From Bryoerythrophyllum caledonicum (Eukaryota; Streptophyta; Bryopsida; Pottiales; Pottiaceae), in the NCBI GenBank assembly GCA_963971425.1, contig OZ020515.1:37896371-37960370 (forward strand): a stretch of 64,000 nucleotides of DNA, in the 5' to 3' direction. Shown here in pieces: positions 10,101 to 21,169 of the stretch. The notes under the pieces were generated by a model, which saw only the letters and a program-made list of their open reading frames with translations, had not been told where the DNA came from and made no database searches. Numbering within the stretch: the first letter of the stretch is position 1; each line of letters begins with the position of its first letter. The translations under genes were made by a program, and so were the position numbers.

Positions 10101-13100
10101 ATGGGGGAAGAAAGCAACAAAGAAGTGGTATCACATGACTTATGATGCATTTCAAAAGCTAATGTTCAAGGTAACCATGTCAATCTTCTTTTGAAATAGT
10201 CCAACCGGTGTTGCCAAGTTCAATAATCATTCTTTGTCCAGTGTTGACATGTATATCAATTGTTGGTATCCAGAGGGAGATTATCGTTGCTCAAGAAGAG
10301 TGCATACGGAATTACAAGGATAGCCTTGTCACATGCGTTAGTGTTGATCGTGTTGGAAGCCCAGCAGAGTTGGTGAGACTCTGCACCGATGCTGTACAAA
10401 AGAAGAAGATTGCTTGTCAGACTACATTCACACGGATGTTGGCGATAGCAAATCCGGCGAACGGTGAGGAATTATTCAAAGAGGTATGTGTATTCCATAC
10501 ATGATTGTGTTTACGAGTTTTCCATATAGTATCTTTATGAGAGCATGTCGAACCATAACTGAATCTAACTACATTTGCCCTACTTCATGTGATGCGTCAT
10601 TTCGACATTTACCAGACTAAGCCAGAGATGACACTCAAAAAGCTCCAACTCTTCTGCACGGCGAAGGTGGCTGGGAAGTTCAAGGGACGATGGTGCAAAT
10701 GGTGGAACATGAGCAAGGACAGTAGGGCGGAGTATAATTTCCCAAAATCCCCAGCTTCAAACACAACTCTCCGGGGTTGGATCGATATTGCTGCTTTCTG
10801 GGCTGGGGTGAGTATTTCTGATCCCTATCATCAATTGAACTTCACATACCAACGTTGTCATTGATTATTGTCTGAGAAATTGCACTGTATGTTATAGTTG
10901 GAGGAAGAAATTGAGAAGAAATTCTCAGAGCTTGTTGAAGAGGACAACGTTGTATTGAAGAATGACGGGCTTCCAAATCCCATCCAAGACATTGGTTCTT
11001 GGATGGAGGCCTGGAGCATCACGTTGTGGGCGAAGGCCTTCAAAGACCATCTTGGAAGAAAAGGTCTCTTCTCCAAGTCGGAGGAGTTTCTGAAGTAGGA
11101 GGGCTGTGAGAAGACCATGGAGCGGGCGGTGCTTTGGTATTTCTGGAGGGAGCTTGTCGCAAAAGGAGCTTTGCTACCAAACCAAATGCCAATCCGCTTC
11201 AAGAAGTGGACGGACCCTACCTCACTAGACTGCATCTTCACCAAACAGCAGAGGCAACGGTTCTCTCGTCATCACTTGGTGCAGTGCCCTTGGTACTTGG
11301 AGTTGAAGAACTCTGATCCTACTCCAGGTGAAGAGATCCAAATTCGAAGGGATTGTGATTCCCTAGCCAGCCGTGGAGATGGCGACATGCTTCCCTCTCA
11401 TGTCTCTGCGGTGGTTGAGCCAGTTGATGCATCTCTCCTAGAGAAAGATCGTGCAAGGGTTGCGGAAAGGGCGACAAAGGCGGCGCTCAAGGCGGCTGAG
11501 AAGGAGGCATTGAGGGTGGAGAATCTCAAAGCAAAGACATTGAAAAAAGAGACGAGGGAGAGGAACAAGGAGTTGGCAGCATTGGTGGCAAAGGAGGGGC
11601 CTGAGAAGCTGTTCGCTCAGCTTGGAGGGACAGCAGCGTTCGCTATTCTAGCTGCCTTGGGACCGACGCAAGGCATTTCCCCCTCGGGCAACAGCCGACC
11701 CTCCACCTATGCAGCCAAGCCATCTCAGACGATCTACACCATTCCAGCGGTGGAGCACCTGGAGTCTACAGTCGGAGTGGAGGTGATTTGTCAGAGCGCT
11801 CTCAACGTTATGTCTCTATTTGATGATATAGCTGAAGATGATGATTTGCCATCTGTTTGATCAGAGATGCGGCAGTTTATGAAGGTACATTCTGGGTCGC
11901 GGTTGCGGCATCACTGTGGACAGCCCTGCGACCTAGGTTTGGTGGACATGATTCTTTTTGATGTCCCAGAGGATTTGCCAGTCCCCGGAATTGAGGGGGT
12001 GCGGTGCCGAATAGGAACATACTTCCAACTCAACAGTCTGAAGGAGGTAAGCGAGAATCCCATTGGATTCATCGATGTTTTGAGATGGCAGAGGCCTTCC
12101 TTCGCGATGGGGCACCGCTCATCGTGTTCTACCCGGACTCGAAGTTCATTTCTAATGAGCTTCATGCTTGGGCAGAGTGGGTAGACTTCCGTGAGGAGAC
12201 AAAGTGGTTTGCCATTAACGGTTTGTCTCTCTCGCGCGAAGGCCATCCCGGGCGCACTCACAAGTGCTTCATGGTGAAGGGCTATGTGAGGAAGTTGAAG
12301 CCTTGGGTTCCTTTTTCATTCAATGATAGGATGGAATTGTTGTTAGAGGGGATTCAGTTGTCATCAGATGGTCATTTGACCAACCTTATCACACAAGAGA
12401 CCTTGACGATGAGAAGATCCACCAACCAGCCATGGCGTGGAGCTCGCGAGAAGTCCTCCAACCTCATGGAGGCTCTCATTGACCTTTGTACTCAGGAGGA
12501 TGAGATCGTCCTCGATCTTACAGCATCCACTGGTATACGTTCTTCAGACTTCCTCTTCCATCATTGTTTCCTCAGACCATCAGTTGCTAACTCCATCGTA
12601 CTTATTTCAATTCAATAGGTGCATCCATCAAGGCTTGTAAGGCTCTCAAGCGCCACATCCTCGCATTAGATGATGATACTGATTTGGTTGATGAGGTTTT
12701 GCGCCCTTTGATTCCCAGTTCCACGGAAGTGGAGTCGGCAATTATGCCTTCGGTGGAAGAAGGATCCAGAAAACGCCCATTGGAGATCGATGATGACGAG
12801 CCCGAGGTGAAGAGAGCTCGTAAGAGAACTTGTAAGTAAGTTTAGACTCTTGAGCTTTGTTGAATGATTTTGCGTTGAAGTTTATTGCTTTTGATCTTTT
12901 TCAGTCGTTGACATCAACGTTTTGTTTGATCGATGCAGTCGGTCGACGTCGTTGATGGCTTCACCATCAACATCTCAGACCGGGGTGCTATCGCGCTTGT
13001 CACGGTCGTTGATGAGTCCGCCTTGCTCGTATCATATGAATCCTTGGGATTGGGGCATTGCACACGCGATGGCTGCATTACCATCTCCTCCACCGATTTT

Positions 13101-13230
13101 ACAAGTAGCCCAACGGAGGTCTGCAGCAGAGCACTTCATAGATGGAGAAGCGGTTGATAGTGGTACGGATAGTAGTTCGCCTGGTATTTATGAGGATAGC
13201 TCGGATGAGCTATCAGGGGAGGAAAACTGA
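7190..13230 (+). pseudogene. ParB/Srx-like domain fused to beta-class amino DNA methyltransferase, transposon cargo, with lesions
   Basis: Ten exons join in phase by GT-AG signals: 7190-7390, 7490-7675, 9044-9121, 9209-9834, 9969-10170, 10274-10483, 10616-10807, 10898-12532, 12619-12831, 12905-13230; about 1,290 codons. Residues 1-150 are basic, Q/E/K-rich. Residues about 235-370 resemble the ParB/sulfiredoxin fold: TEVRLPLKSDVEKLK, GYRPGS, then FVWDGNHRHIAW, the conserved DG-HR box. Residues about 890-1125 resemble beta-class DNA methyltransferases: a motif IV-like VDMILFDVPED, a strand DGAPLIVFYPD, then KSSNLMEALIDLC (motif X-like) leading into VLDLTASTGAS (motif I-like) and a closing LALDDD. 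A basic stretch KRARKR follows, then an acidic tail. Lesions: TAG 11096-11098, TGA 11858-11860, and a one-base frameshift near 12084-12087. Motif IV is DVPE rather than DPPY/W. An Ala/Lys/Glu-rich coiled-coil-like stretch lies at 11440-11620. Confidence 0.72.
7940..8990. repeat. Tandem repeat array inside the large second intron, with BamHI-centred palindromes
   Basis: Four units of about 250-320 bp, each ending in GCACCTCGAGGTA (8139, 8457, 8709 and 8975). Each begins with variants of GGTCGCTGCAGTCC. Between units lie perfect palindromes centred on GGATCC: a 22-nt one at 8184-8205 (arms TGACCCTCGGA) and an 18-nt one at 8504-8521, plus a decayed one near 8757-8772. Every unit end resembles an exon/donor border (CTCGAG|GTAGG). 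The units could therefore be decayed tandem exons, but no consistent open frame supports this. Confidence 0.7.
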
Positions 13231-13740
13231 TTTATCTATTTGGTTGTATTGTTATTTAACAATGCGTGTTGTTTTTTACATATTCATTACAGTCGTCTAT
13301 ATATTGTGTTTTATCTAGGAGTAACTATTTCTTTCAACATATACTATGAAGTTGTAATTTCCATTTATAATATTAATTCATTGAATGTTTTGAGCCAAGC
13401 AATTTTGAAAACCTCAAACTATATTTATTGAACTACAAATAGTTACAAAGTATTAAATCTTTCTGAATTACATTGCTTCATAAACATGGATATCGCCTAG
13501 ATATTAGATGGATATCACCCATGTATTAAATGGATATAGTAGACTCCAATCCACGGCCATAAGTGTCCCTTTAGATTTTTAAACTAATTGTTACAATCCT
13601 AAACCTCTAAAATTTGACATCACTATGTCAAAATATATTGTCGTTGTTCATTGTTTCATGATTTCATTTTAATGCCAAAAAACTGTAAATATAATCCACG
13701 GTCATAGGTTTCCATTCCAATTTTTTTTTTTTGAATTGCA
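13231..13740. other. Transposon right subterminal region, non-coding
   Basis: AT-rich sequence lies downstream of the methyltransferase gene stop. Short GGATAT repeats occur near 13485-13535 (atggatatcgcc / atggatatcaccc / atggatatagt). No gene is seen. Confidence 0.5.
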
Positions 13741-13809
13741 AAAAAAACCAAAAAAACAGTGCTCACCGCTCGCTGCTCAAGGCTCACCGCTCACAAGATA
13801 GCATTCCTA
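13741..13809 (-). repeat. Transposon right terminal inverted repeat
   Basis: The inverted counterpart of 2216-2266, with the core CTCACCGCTCACAAGATAGC and extra GCTCACCGCTCGCTGC repetition. Confidence 0.85.
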
Positions 13810-13818
13810 GGCCGTCTA
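13810..13818. repeat. Target-site duplication, right (GGCCGTCTA)
   Basis: Identical to 2207-2215, in direct orientation. Confidence 0.85.
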
Positions 13819-13834
13819 ATAGTTGAAGAGAGGT

Positions 13835-13970
13835 ACGCCACTTAAACTAAAACTTAACTAAATTAAACTAAATTAAACTAAAACTAAATTAAACAAAACT
13901 AAAATTAATCTAAATTAAACTAAACTGAAATTAAACTAAATTAAACTAAAACTAAACTAAACTAAACGGG
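13835..13970. repeat. AAACTAAATT-type microsatellite
   Basis: An irregular tandem tract of TTAAACTAAA-like words about 135 bp long. It is not the plant telomere unit. Confidence 0.7.
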
Positions 13971-15249
13971 TTCTAAGTGAGAAGAGGGGTTAGGTTTGCT
14001 GGATGTTAGCCACGTTGGCAGATTAGATTCTTTGGCACTAGCTTTGTTGAGAAGTTAGGTATTGAGGACTTGTAGCCTCGTTAGGTGGATAGGGTTAGGG
14101 ACATTTGTCCCATATGGTTTGGAGCCTTTTGACCTCTTGGTAGGTATTTAAGGCTGGACTTCCATCTTTGGGGCTCTTTTCTTTTTTTCTCTTCTACTTT
14201 CTTGTGTCCTTACTTTTATTAATTAGTTATCATATTCTTTTGGGCTTATACTTTTACACTGTTGTTGTGTATTTGAGTTACTTTACTTTTATGCTCTCAG
14301 AGAGGTTATACTTTAGAGTGGTTTAAGGTGCAATAGTCAAATTCGAGAGGGTTTCGGGTGCTACCGCATGTTACAAGCTTGAGAGTTGACCATGTTTTTT
14401 GGGTAAAGGATTTGCTTAAGCAAAAGCATTCTCTTACTTGCGGGAAACTAGTACTTTTGGGGAATTGTGGATGGATTAGATGTTGGTCATAGGGTTCTTT
14501 AATTTTTTCTTCATTTCTTACATTTCACAAACTTCATCATAGCCAGAAGCCCCGTGCTTTTCCGGATAGGCAGCATACTTCACGACAGTGAAAGGGCGAC
14601 ATACTATTTGCAATGAAATATTCAATTAGTATGCACCTTAATAATTGGAGTCCATACTGAATCCAAAAATTGGTATAGTGATATTGTACTCTACAATGTA
14701 CACCTTATATACATGAAAATGGGAAAACCACCTTATGTGCATTTGAAATAAGGGCCTGTTTACACCAAAACCATATGACCCGAGCCCATTGACGCAATGG
14801 GCCTTTCCTTGGTAGATGAGACCGTTGAAAGTGGAGTACCTTCCACCAAACAAGGAATCTTTTGGTCCATCATGTTGGTGTAATCCTGAATAAATGGACC
14901 CTGCTCAAATGTGCACATGGGTTGAGTTTTTTAGGTTATATATTCAAAGTGGACTTCTTAGACTTTTAGAGCATTAAAAAGGTATAAAATGATTGGTTGA
15001 GAACGGTTGTGTGCAATGGTCTCTCGGCCTTATGGAATTCCCACTTCAAAGATATAGGTCTTTCTTTTGCCTTGAAAAATACTATCCACAACCGCCATGG
15101 AAGATTCCAAGTATATTTCTCATCCATGGAAATTGAACCCGATCGAAGTCCATATAGTACTTGATGTAAACCCAAGTACAACGGTCCGCAACTCACATAC
15201 AATGAGAACACTCCTTCAAATTTGCGAGACCTCTTATGTCGTTGGTGTG
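13971..15249. other. Intergenic, no gene recognised; relic of dispersed repeat at about 14585-14640
   Basis: The only recognisable item is a copy of the tail of repeat A (CATACTATTTGCAATGAAAT and AATTAGTATG) at about 14585-14640. Short minus-strand frames at 14638-14853 and 14966-15211 show no family features. Confidence 0.4.
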
Positions 15250-15620
15250 AAGGGGCCCTAAGTTAGGAGGAAGAGCTCATTGCTGGCGAGCGCTCCGCGT
15301 GCACTACCGGGCCCCAAAGCGGTGCGTGCGTGCGCTGGCTGCCGTGGCCGTCGATGGTCAAGATGGAGGGCTGCGGTGTACCGCCCTTCGTCCTTGTTAA
15401 CGTGGGTTCCGTCCCATCACCCATTCCCATTCCCATCACCCTCGCCATCAGGCCGCTGCGGTCGCGCTTTCTCGCCACGACCATGCCGCCATGGCCACGC
15501 TCGGCCTGCTCTCCATCAATGTCGCACCGCATTCGCATTCGCTTGCGCCGCGTGAATATCTGGACGAACGTAGCCGGAGAGACCGTTGCAGAGTGAGTAT
15601 ATGAGTATATATGCGCCAAG
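15250..15620. other. GC-rich island of unknown function
   Basis: Markedly more GC-rich than its surroundings, and open on both strands for about 90-118 codons (for example minus strand 15263-15619), as expected for GC-rich DNA. No domain is recognised. It could be a promoter CpG island or a captured fragment. Confidence 0.35.
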
Positions 15621-16511
15621 AATGACTATAAATGGCTCTCGATTGTGTAATTGGTTCCTTTGCGTACACGACTTGTCCTAGACATGACTCGTATGCGCTC
15701 CTGTCGGTTGCGGATATGGAGTCGTCCTCTGGGGTGGATGCATTTGTTATGTCATAGTAGACATTGTGGCGTAGGTGAATCCGTGCCGGGAATCAATTCA
15801 ATTAGCGCTGAATTTACGCCGTTGTAGGTACGAATTTACAGGGGCTGTGTGCTCGACATTTGCGGTTCGTGGAATTAGATTGGTGGTTTTAGTATGCAGC
15901 AGAGGCTCCATGTAACTCATCTCACGCTCTCCCTCTCACGCCACCGGGGTCACTTGGTCTCAATCTTATGTGCCCATACTCCGGAACGTGACGTTTCTAT
16001 TTCTATCCACACAAGACGGACGGACGCACGAGATGTGCCTACAGTGACCCTGAATTATGCCCTGAGAACCTGAAACCCTAACCCTATGGTGTCCATGATC
16101 GGTTCTCTGTGTGTTTAGGCTGTGGACTCAAGTTTCTCTCGTGGACAATAGTGTAATTGGTCAATTGGTCTTTGTGGATGCAGGCAGTGATGGGATTGCC
16201 CACTCGATTCGATTGCAGACAACAGTTGCAGTGTGAGCAACGGTGTAGGAGCTTTTCGTGCGTGTGTGCAGCTGGTGCACAGGTCAGTGAGTTATAGCTT
16301 TTGGCAATACACCTGTTGGAGATAAGCGGTTGGATGACTCGTGACTTGTGTTGAACTGGTGTGGTCATGCTGGCAACATGTGTGTCCAAATATGAGGTCT
16401 CCTTTACAGCAGTTTTTGATAAACAGGTTGCAACATTTTCCGCAATGTAAGAGGACATGAACCTGGATGACCGAGCCCTAACCCTTGAACCGCAGTAATG
16501 CTGGGAAGAGT
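15621..16511 (+). promoter_or_regulatory. Upstream region of the PPR gene, with telo-box
   Basis: It contains AAACCCTAA at 16073-16081 followed by CCCTA, and a second CCCTAACCC near 16477. Such telo-boxes are common in plant promoters and 5' leaders. No TATA box could be assigned. Confidence 0.4.
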
Positions 16512-19500
16512 ATGTTCGAACTGCTCCTAAGTTACTTTTTGGCACGCTATTTGGATTTGTGTGACCAGGATGTCTGTGCGATCACACACCTCAAGTCTCC
16601 ATGGCCTGTCTATTCTTCTTTATCCGTGCTCTCGCCCTCTTATGGGAGGAGAAGCAGTGGACAAATTAGGTGTTCATCATATTCATCAGTTTGGAAGAGA
16701 TCAGCCCCGAGTGCCAATGCTTCAGGTATGTATGAGATGCCCGTCTTCACGGAAGGAGGTTGACGCAGTTTGGAGAGAACGTGACTGACATGGAGGAAAT
16801 ATGTTGCAGTCGATTCGGGCGGCACACATACAATCGAACAAATGTGGGAGGAGTATTTTGCAGATCCTTGCGATTGGTGGGACAACAGAGTTGACAAGGT
16901 ATCATCGGGACTACTTGTTGATTGATGATAGAAAGTGGATGTATGACTTTGATCAGTAGGTGAGGAGGATATTTCTTGCTTGCACAAGGTTATGTGCACC
17001 CAGTGAAACAAGATGCATAGAAATTGGCCTTGGGGTATTCTGGAGTGGAGCCTGATCAATTCATTGTAGTTTTTTAGAGACACATGTCCCTCAATCGTTG
17101 ATTGTTGGGGGTCAGATTAGGTCTCAATGAGGTTTCCAGATCTGATCGTGGGTTGTGGTGCCCACAGAAGAATCCCCGGTCACCTGATTTTAAACACAAG
17201 GTGACAAGGAAAGCACTTTGGATAGATGGTTGGTCAACTCCAGCATGGGTGAAGGCAAGGCTCACACGGGTGACTCAATGCAGATTGCAATGTGATGCTG
17301 GTTATGACACCGGAGGTTCCCAAGACACTGCACAAGGTAAAAGGTATTGGCATGGGCACGTAACTCCAGGAATTGAGCCGTCTCGCTTCCTCGATGCAGA
17401 GAATAGGTGCAGTCAAAATTTGTGATTTGAGTGGGTTTGAGAATTTGGTTTGTGCAACACGATCCTCTGCTTTCTCTGCACTGTTTGATGATCTTAAAGT
17501 GGAATGGTTTTATTGAATTGCTCTGTACTGAAATATATGAGCTTAGGGTATTAATGGTCTTGCACCCTTAAATACTAGTGTTTTCCTCTTAACGTTGTTC
17601 TAATGAAGAATCTATGGATGAGACAGGCCACCTACGGGCAACAATGTAGAGGGAAAAACTCTGGCCACTAGAGCAAGAGAGTGGAGGCAAATTGTACAAG
17701 GTGGCGGTGGCAGCATGGATGTGCAAAGTGCTAGTACCACGAGTGATGCAATTGCAATTCTGAAGAATCGTCTACAACAAGGCATCACTATAGACTCGTA
17801 CACATATGTTGATGTTCTGAAGCGGTGCTCGAAGCAGAAAGACCTTTTGGCGGCCAAGCAGGTACATGAGTGCATCATCAAGAGTGGAATGGACCAAAAT
17901 ACGTATGTGGGGAACAGTCTATTGAGTGTGTATATCAGATGTGGGAGATTGCAATATGCACGCCGAATGTTTGATGGATTTCTGAAGAAGGATGTTATTA
18001 GTTGGAACGCCATGATTGGAGGTTATGCTCAGCGCAATCATGCTAGAGATGCAATGGAACTATTTCATCAAATGCGTCAAGGAAATGTGGAGGCGAATGA
18101 GATTACTTATTTGAGCATCCTGAAGGCATGTGACAGACCGTCAGCTTTGAAAGAAGTTCATGCATACATCAGACATGGGGGCCTTGACTCTGATGTGCGT
18201 GTCGGGACTGCCCTCCTTCAGATGTACGCAAAGTGTGGGTGCATCAAGGAGGCAAGGCAAACTTTTGATAATTTGACCAGTCGTAATGTCTTTTCCTGGA
18301 ATGCGATGATTGGCGCATATGTGGATAGTGGCAATATCGATGATGCTCGACTACTTTTTGACAGGATGGATGAACGCGATGTAATCACATGGAATGTGAT
18401 GATCGGAGCCTATGCAGAATGTGGTTGTGGTGAGGAATCACATCGACTCTTTCTTCAAATGAAACGTGAAGGCTTCAAACCAGATGCAATTACTTACGTA
18501 AGCATACTCAATGCACGTGCAAGCGCAGGGGCTTTGGAGTGGGTGAAAGAGGTTCATGTCCATTCCCTGGAAGCAGGGTTGGAGTCGAATTTGCACGTGG
18601 GTAGCGCACTTGTTCATATGTATGCGAAGAGTGGCAGTATCGATGATGCCCGTTTAGTTTTTGATAGGATGGAGGAACGCAATGTGGTCACATGGAATGT
18701 GATGATTGGAGCTTATGCAGAAAGTGGTTGTGGTGAGGAAGCATATCGTCTCTTTCTCCAAATGAAACGGGAAGGCTTCAAACCAGATGCAATTTCCTAT
18801 TTGAGCATACTGAATGCACGTGCAAGCGCAGGGGCTTTGGAGTGGGTGAAGGAGGTTCATGTCCATGTCCGGGAAGCTGGATTGGAGTCGGATTTGCGCG
18901 TGTGCAATGCGCTTGTTCACATGTATGCAAAGAGTGGCAGTATCGATGATGCCCGTTTAGTTTTTGATAGGATGGAGGAACGCAATGTGATCACATGGAA
19001 TGTGATGATTGGAGCTTACGCAGAAAGTGGTTGTGGTGAGGAAGCATATCGACTGTTTCTCCAAATGAATCGGGAAGGCTTCAAACCAAATGCAATTACT
19101 TACGTAAGCATACTGAATGCACGTGCAAGCGCAGGGGCTTTGGAGTGGGTGAAGGAGGTTCATGTCCATGTCCGAGAAGCTGGATTGGAGTCGGATTTGC
19201 GCGTGTGCAGTGCTCTTGTTCACATGTATGCAAAGAGTGGCAATATCGATGATGCCCGAGTAGTTTTTGACAGGATGGAGGAACGCAATGTGATCACATG
19301 GAATGTGATGATTGGAGCTTACGCAGAAAGTGGTTGTGGTGAGGAAGCATATCGACTGTTTCTCCAAATGAATCGGGAAGGCTTCAAACCAGATGCAATT
19401 ACTTACGTAAGCATACTGAATGCACGTGCAAGCGCAGGGGCTTTGGAGTGGGTGAAGGAGGTTCATGTCCATGTCCGGGAAGCTGGATTGGAGTCGGATT

Positions 19501-20516
19501 TGCGCGTGTGCAGTGCGCTTGTTCACATGTATGCAAAGAGTGGCAGTATCGATGATGCCCGAGTAGTTTTTGACAGGATGGAGGAACGCGATGTGATCAC
19601 ATGGAATGTGATGATTGGTGGACTTGCACAACATGGATGTGGACTTGAAGCCCTGGAGTTGTTTAGGAAAATGAATGCAGTCGGCTGCAAACCAGGTGCA
19701 TGCTCATTGGTGGCAGTGTTGTCGGCCTGTAGTCATGCTGGCCTCGTGGAGGACGGTCGTCGGCTCTTTCTGGCTACGACGCAAGATTTTGGCATCAAGC
19801 CTGATATTTTGCTTTGTAACTGCATGGTGGATCTTCTTGGGCGAGCAGGACAGTTGGAGGAAGCAATGTTATTCATTCGTAACATGCCAGTTGAACCAGA
19901 CGGTGCAACTTGGGGAGCCTTGCTTGGTGCTTGTAGAACTTATGGTAATGTGGAATTGGCCGAAGTTGTTGCTGAAGAGAGTCTGAAATTGGAACGGAAT
20001 TGTGCCGCGACATATGTGCTGCTTTCCAACATTTATGCTGCAGCTGGCAAGTGGGACCAGGTGTCATTGGTGCGCACTATGATGCATGAGAGAGGTGTAC
20101 GCAAGGAGCCAGGGCGTAGCTGGATTGAAGTTGATAACAAGATCCATCGCTTTGTTGTAGGAGACACATCTCACCCAGAAATGAAGGAGATATATGCTGA
20201 GCTGAACAGATTGACCGAAAGAATCAAGGCTGAGGGTTACATTCCTGATACCCGGCTAGTGTTGCAGAATGTTGATGAGGAGGACAAAGAACTGGCTCTT
20301 TGCTCTCATAGCGAGAAGTTGGCAATTGCGTATGGATTGATGCGAACACCTCATGGAAAACCAATTCGTGTGTACAAGAACCTCCGGGTGTGCTCAGATT
20401 GCCATACAGCAACCAAGTTTATCTCGAAGGTAACAGGGCGGGAGATTGTGGCTAGGGATGCTAATAGGTTTCACCACTTTAATGATGGCGTGTGCTCTTG
20501 TGGTGATTACTGGTGA
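16512..20516 (+). CDS. OSB PDF-motif / PPR / DYW protein, probable organellar RNA-editing factor
   Basis: The last exon encodes a PLS-type PPR protein ending in E/E+ and a full DYW domain: HSEKLAIAYGL (zinc-binding HSE), VCSDCH, and the terminal CSCGDYW. It is open from 17623, with the first ATG at 17715 (933 residues from there). DYW proteins perform or guide C-to-U RNA editing in plastids or mitochondria. Three upstream exons join in phase: 16512-16725 (Ser/Arg-rich leader, possible transit peptide), 16810-16898 (EEYFADPCDWWDNRVDK) and 17168-17336 (KNPRSPDFKHKV, ALWIDGWSTPAWVKARL). Together they form a PDF motif like that of plant organellar single-stranded DNA-binding proteins (OSB). The link to exon 4 at 17623 (phase 1, acceptor GATGAG) is weaker because its pyrimidine tract is poor. 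If the link fails, the PPR part starts at 17715 and the OSB exons are a separate fragment. No lesions. Confidence 0.85.
18336..19610 (+). repeat. Near-identical 303-bp tandem units inside the PPR gene
   Basis: Units of 101 codons (one PPR triplet) recur at exact 303-bp spacing. The word ATCGATGATGC starts at 18336, 18639, 18942, 19245 and 19548. The last three units are nearly identical in DNA, and the first is the most diverged. This points to recent unequal exchange or gene conversion within the gene. Confidence 0.9.
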
Positions 20517-21169
20517 TGAGGTGGGCAGTGCGAGGTATGTAGCGTATTGTTGGGGATGCGTTGGTCACTTGGTCGAGGGCAGGGGCAGGGAATGTTAAGC
20601 TGCAGTTATTTAAAAGTTCGAAGTTAAATACTTGTATTTGAATGGAAGGAGTCAAATGTGTTCCACGTGTTGACGACTCCCTCTTTATTCTTTATTCTGT
20701 ACCAAATGACTCAGCTTGCATGGTATTGGATTTGAATTAGTATTGGGCTGGTATGGCATCTTTGGACAATGAATCTTCACGAGTGGCCCATTTTGGATAC
20801 CCGTCATTTGAGGTCCGTTGCTTCTCAAATGATCCTGATTTGGTCCAATACTGATTTGAACCCACTTTGGTTGCTATTGTAGTGTATATTGCTTTCTTGC
20901 ACGACAATCAATCTGAGTTTTAAATATGCTTAATTTCATAGTATTCTCTTGTAATGGAACATAATTACGATCCAGTATCACAAGAAGGATTTTTGGAGTC
21001 CCTTGTGACGAGTCAAAACTTTGATTTAGAGGGGAGACTCATGAAGAGGGATTTGTTAAGTGAACCTTGTGTATTGTATTGAAGCAGATAATGGTTTGTT
21101 TTTCCAATGCATTTGTCGCGCTTGTGCAACATCGAGCGCATTTGGATTCGAGTTGCGGTACATTTTTGG
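20517..21169. other. 3' flank of the PPR gene, no gene
   Basis: No open frame of interest, RNA gene or repeat array is seen. Confidence 0.5.

Larger units (their letters stand above)
2216..13809. mobile_element. Mutator-like DNA transposon with SWIM transposase and ParB-methyltransferase cargo
   Basis: An 11,594-bp element bounded by inverted repeats sharing a 20-nt core, GCTATCTTGTGAGCGGTGAG (2224-2243 and, inverted, 13783-13802), and by the 9-bp duplication GGCCGTCTA. It holds two divergently transcribed genes: a transposase on the minus strand (3046-6604) and a ParB-like/DNA methyltransferase gene on the plus strand (7190-13230), with about 590 bp between their starts. Family placement in the Mutator superfamily rests on the 9-bp duplication, the GCM/WRKY-like zinc cluster, the D-rich core with a later C-x2-H, and the C-terminal SWIM finger. 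The outermost 7-8 bases of the two ends differ from each other. Both genes carry in-frame lesions, so this copy is probably no longer autonomous. Confidence 0.85.

Noticed and set aside
10898-11098. Independent short gene ending at TAG 11096
   Set aside because: The same frame continues cleanly past the stop, and the upstream splice acceptor is in phase with preceding exons, so it is one gene with a nonsense codon.
12047-12084. Apparent 38-nt intron (GTAAGC ... GAG) in the methyltransferase exon
   Set aside because: Too short for a plant intron. Reading straight through with a one-base shift gives a better methyltransferase-like continuation (IDVLR then AEAFLRDG), so a frameshift is more likely.
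13835-13970. Interstitial telomere tract
   Set aside because: The unit resembles AAACTAAATT, not CCCTAAA.
15263-15619. 118-codon minus-strand frame in the GC-rich island
   Set aside because: Both strands are open, low-complexity MGMGMG segments are present, and no family is recognised.
18957-19634. Long minus-strand open frame (225 codons) inside the PPR gene
   Set aside because: It is a shadow of the repeated 303-bp units, with the same peptide recurring, while the plus strand has clear PPR/DYW homology.
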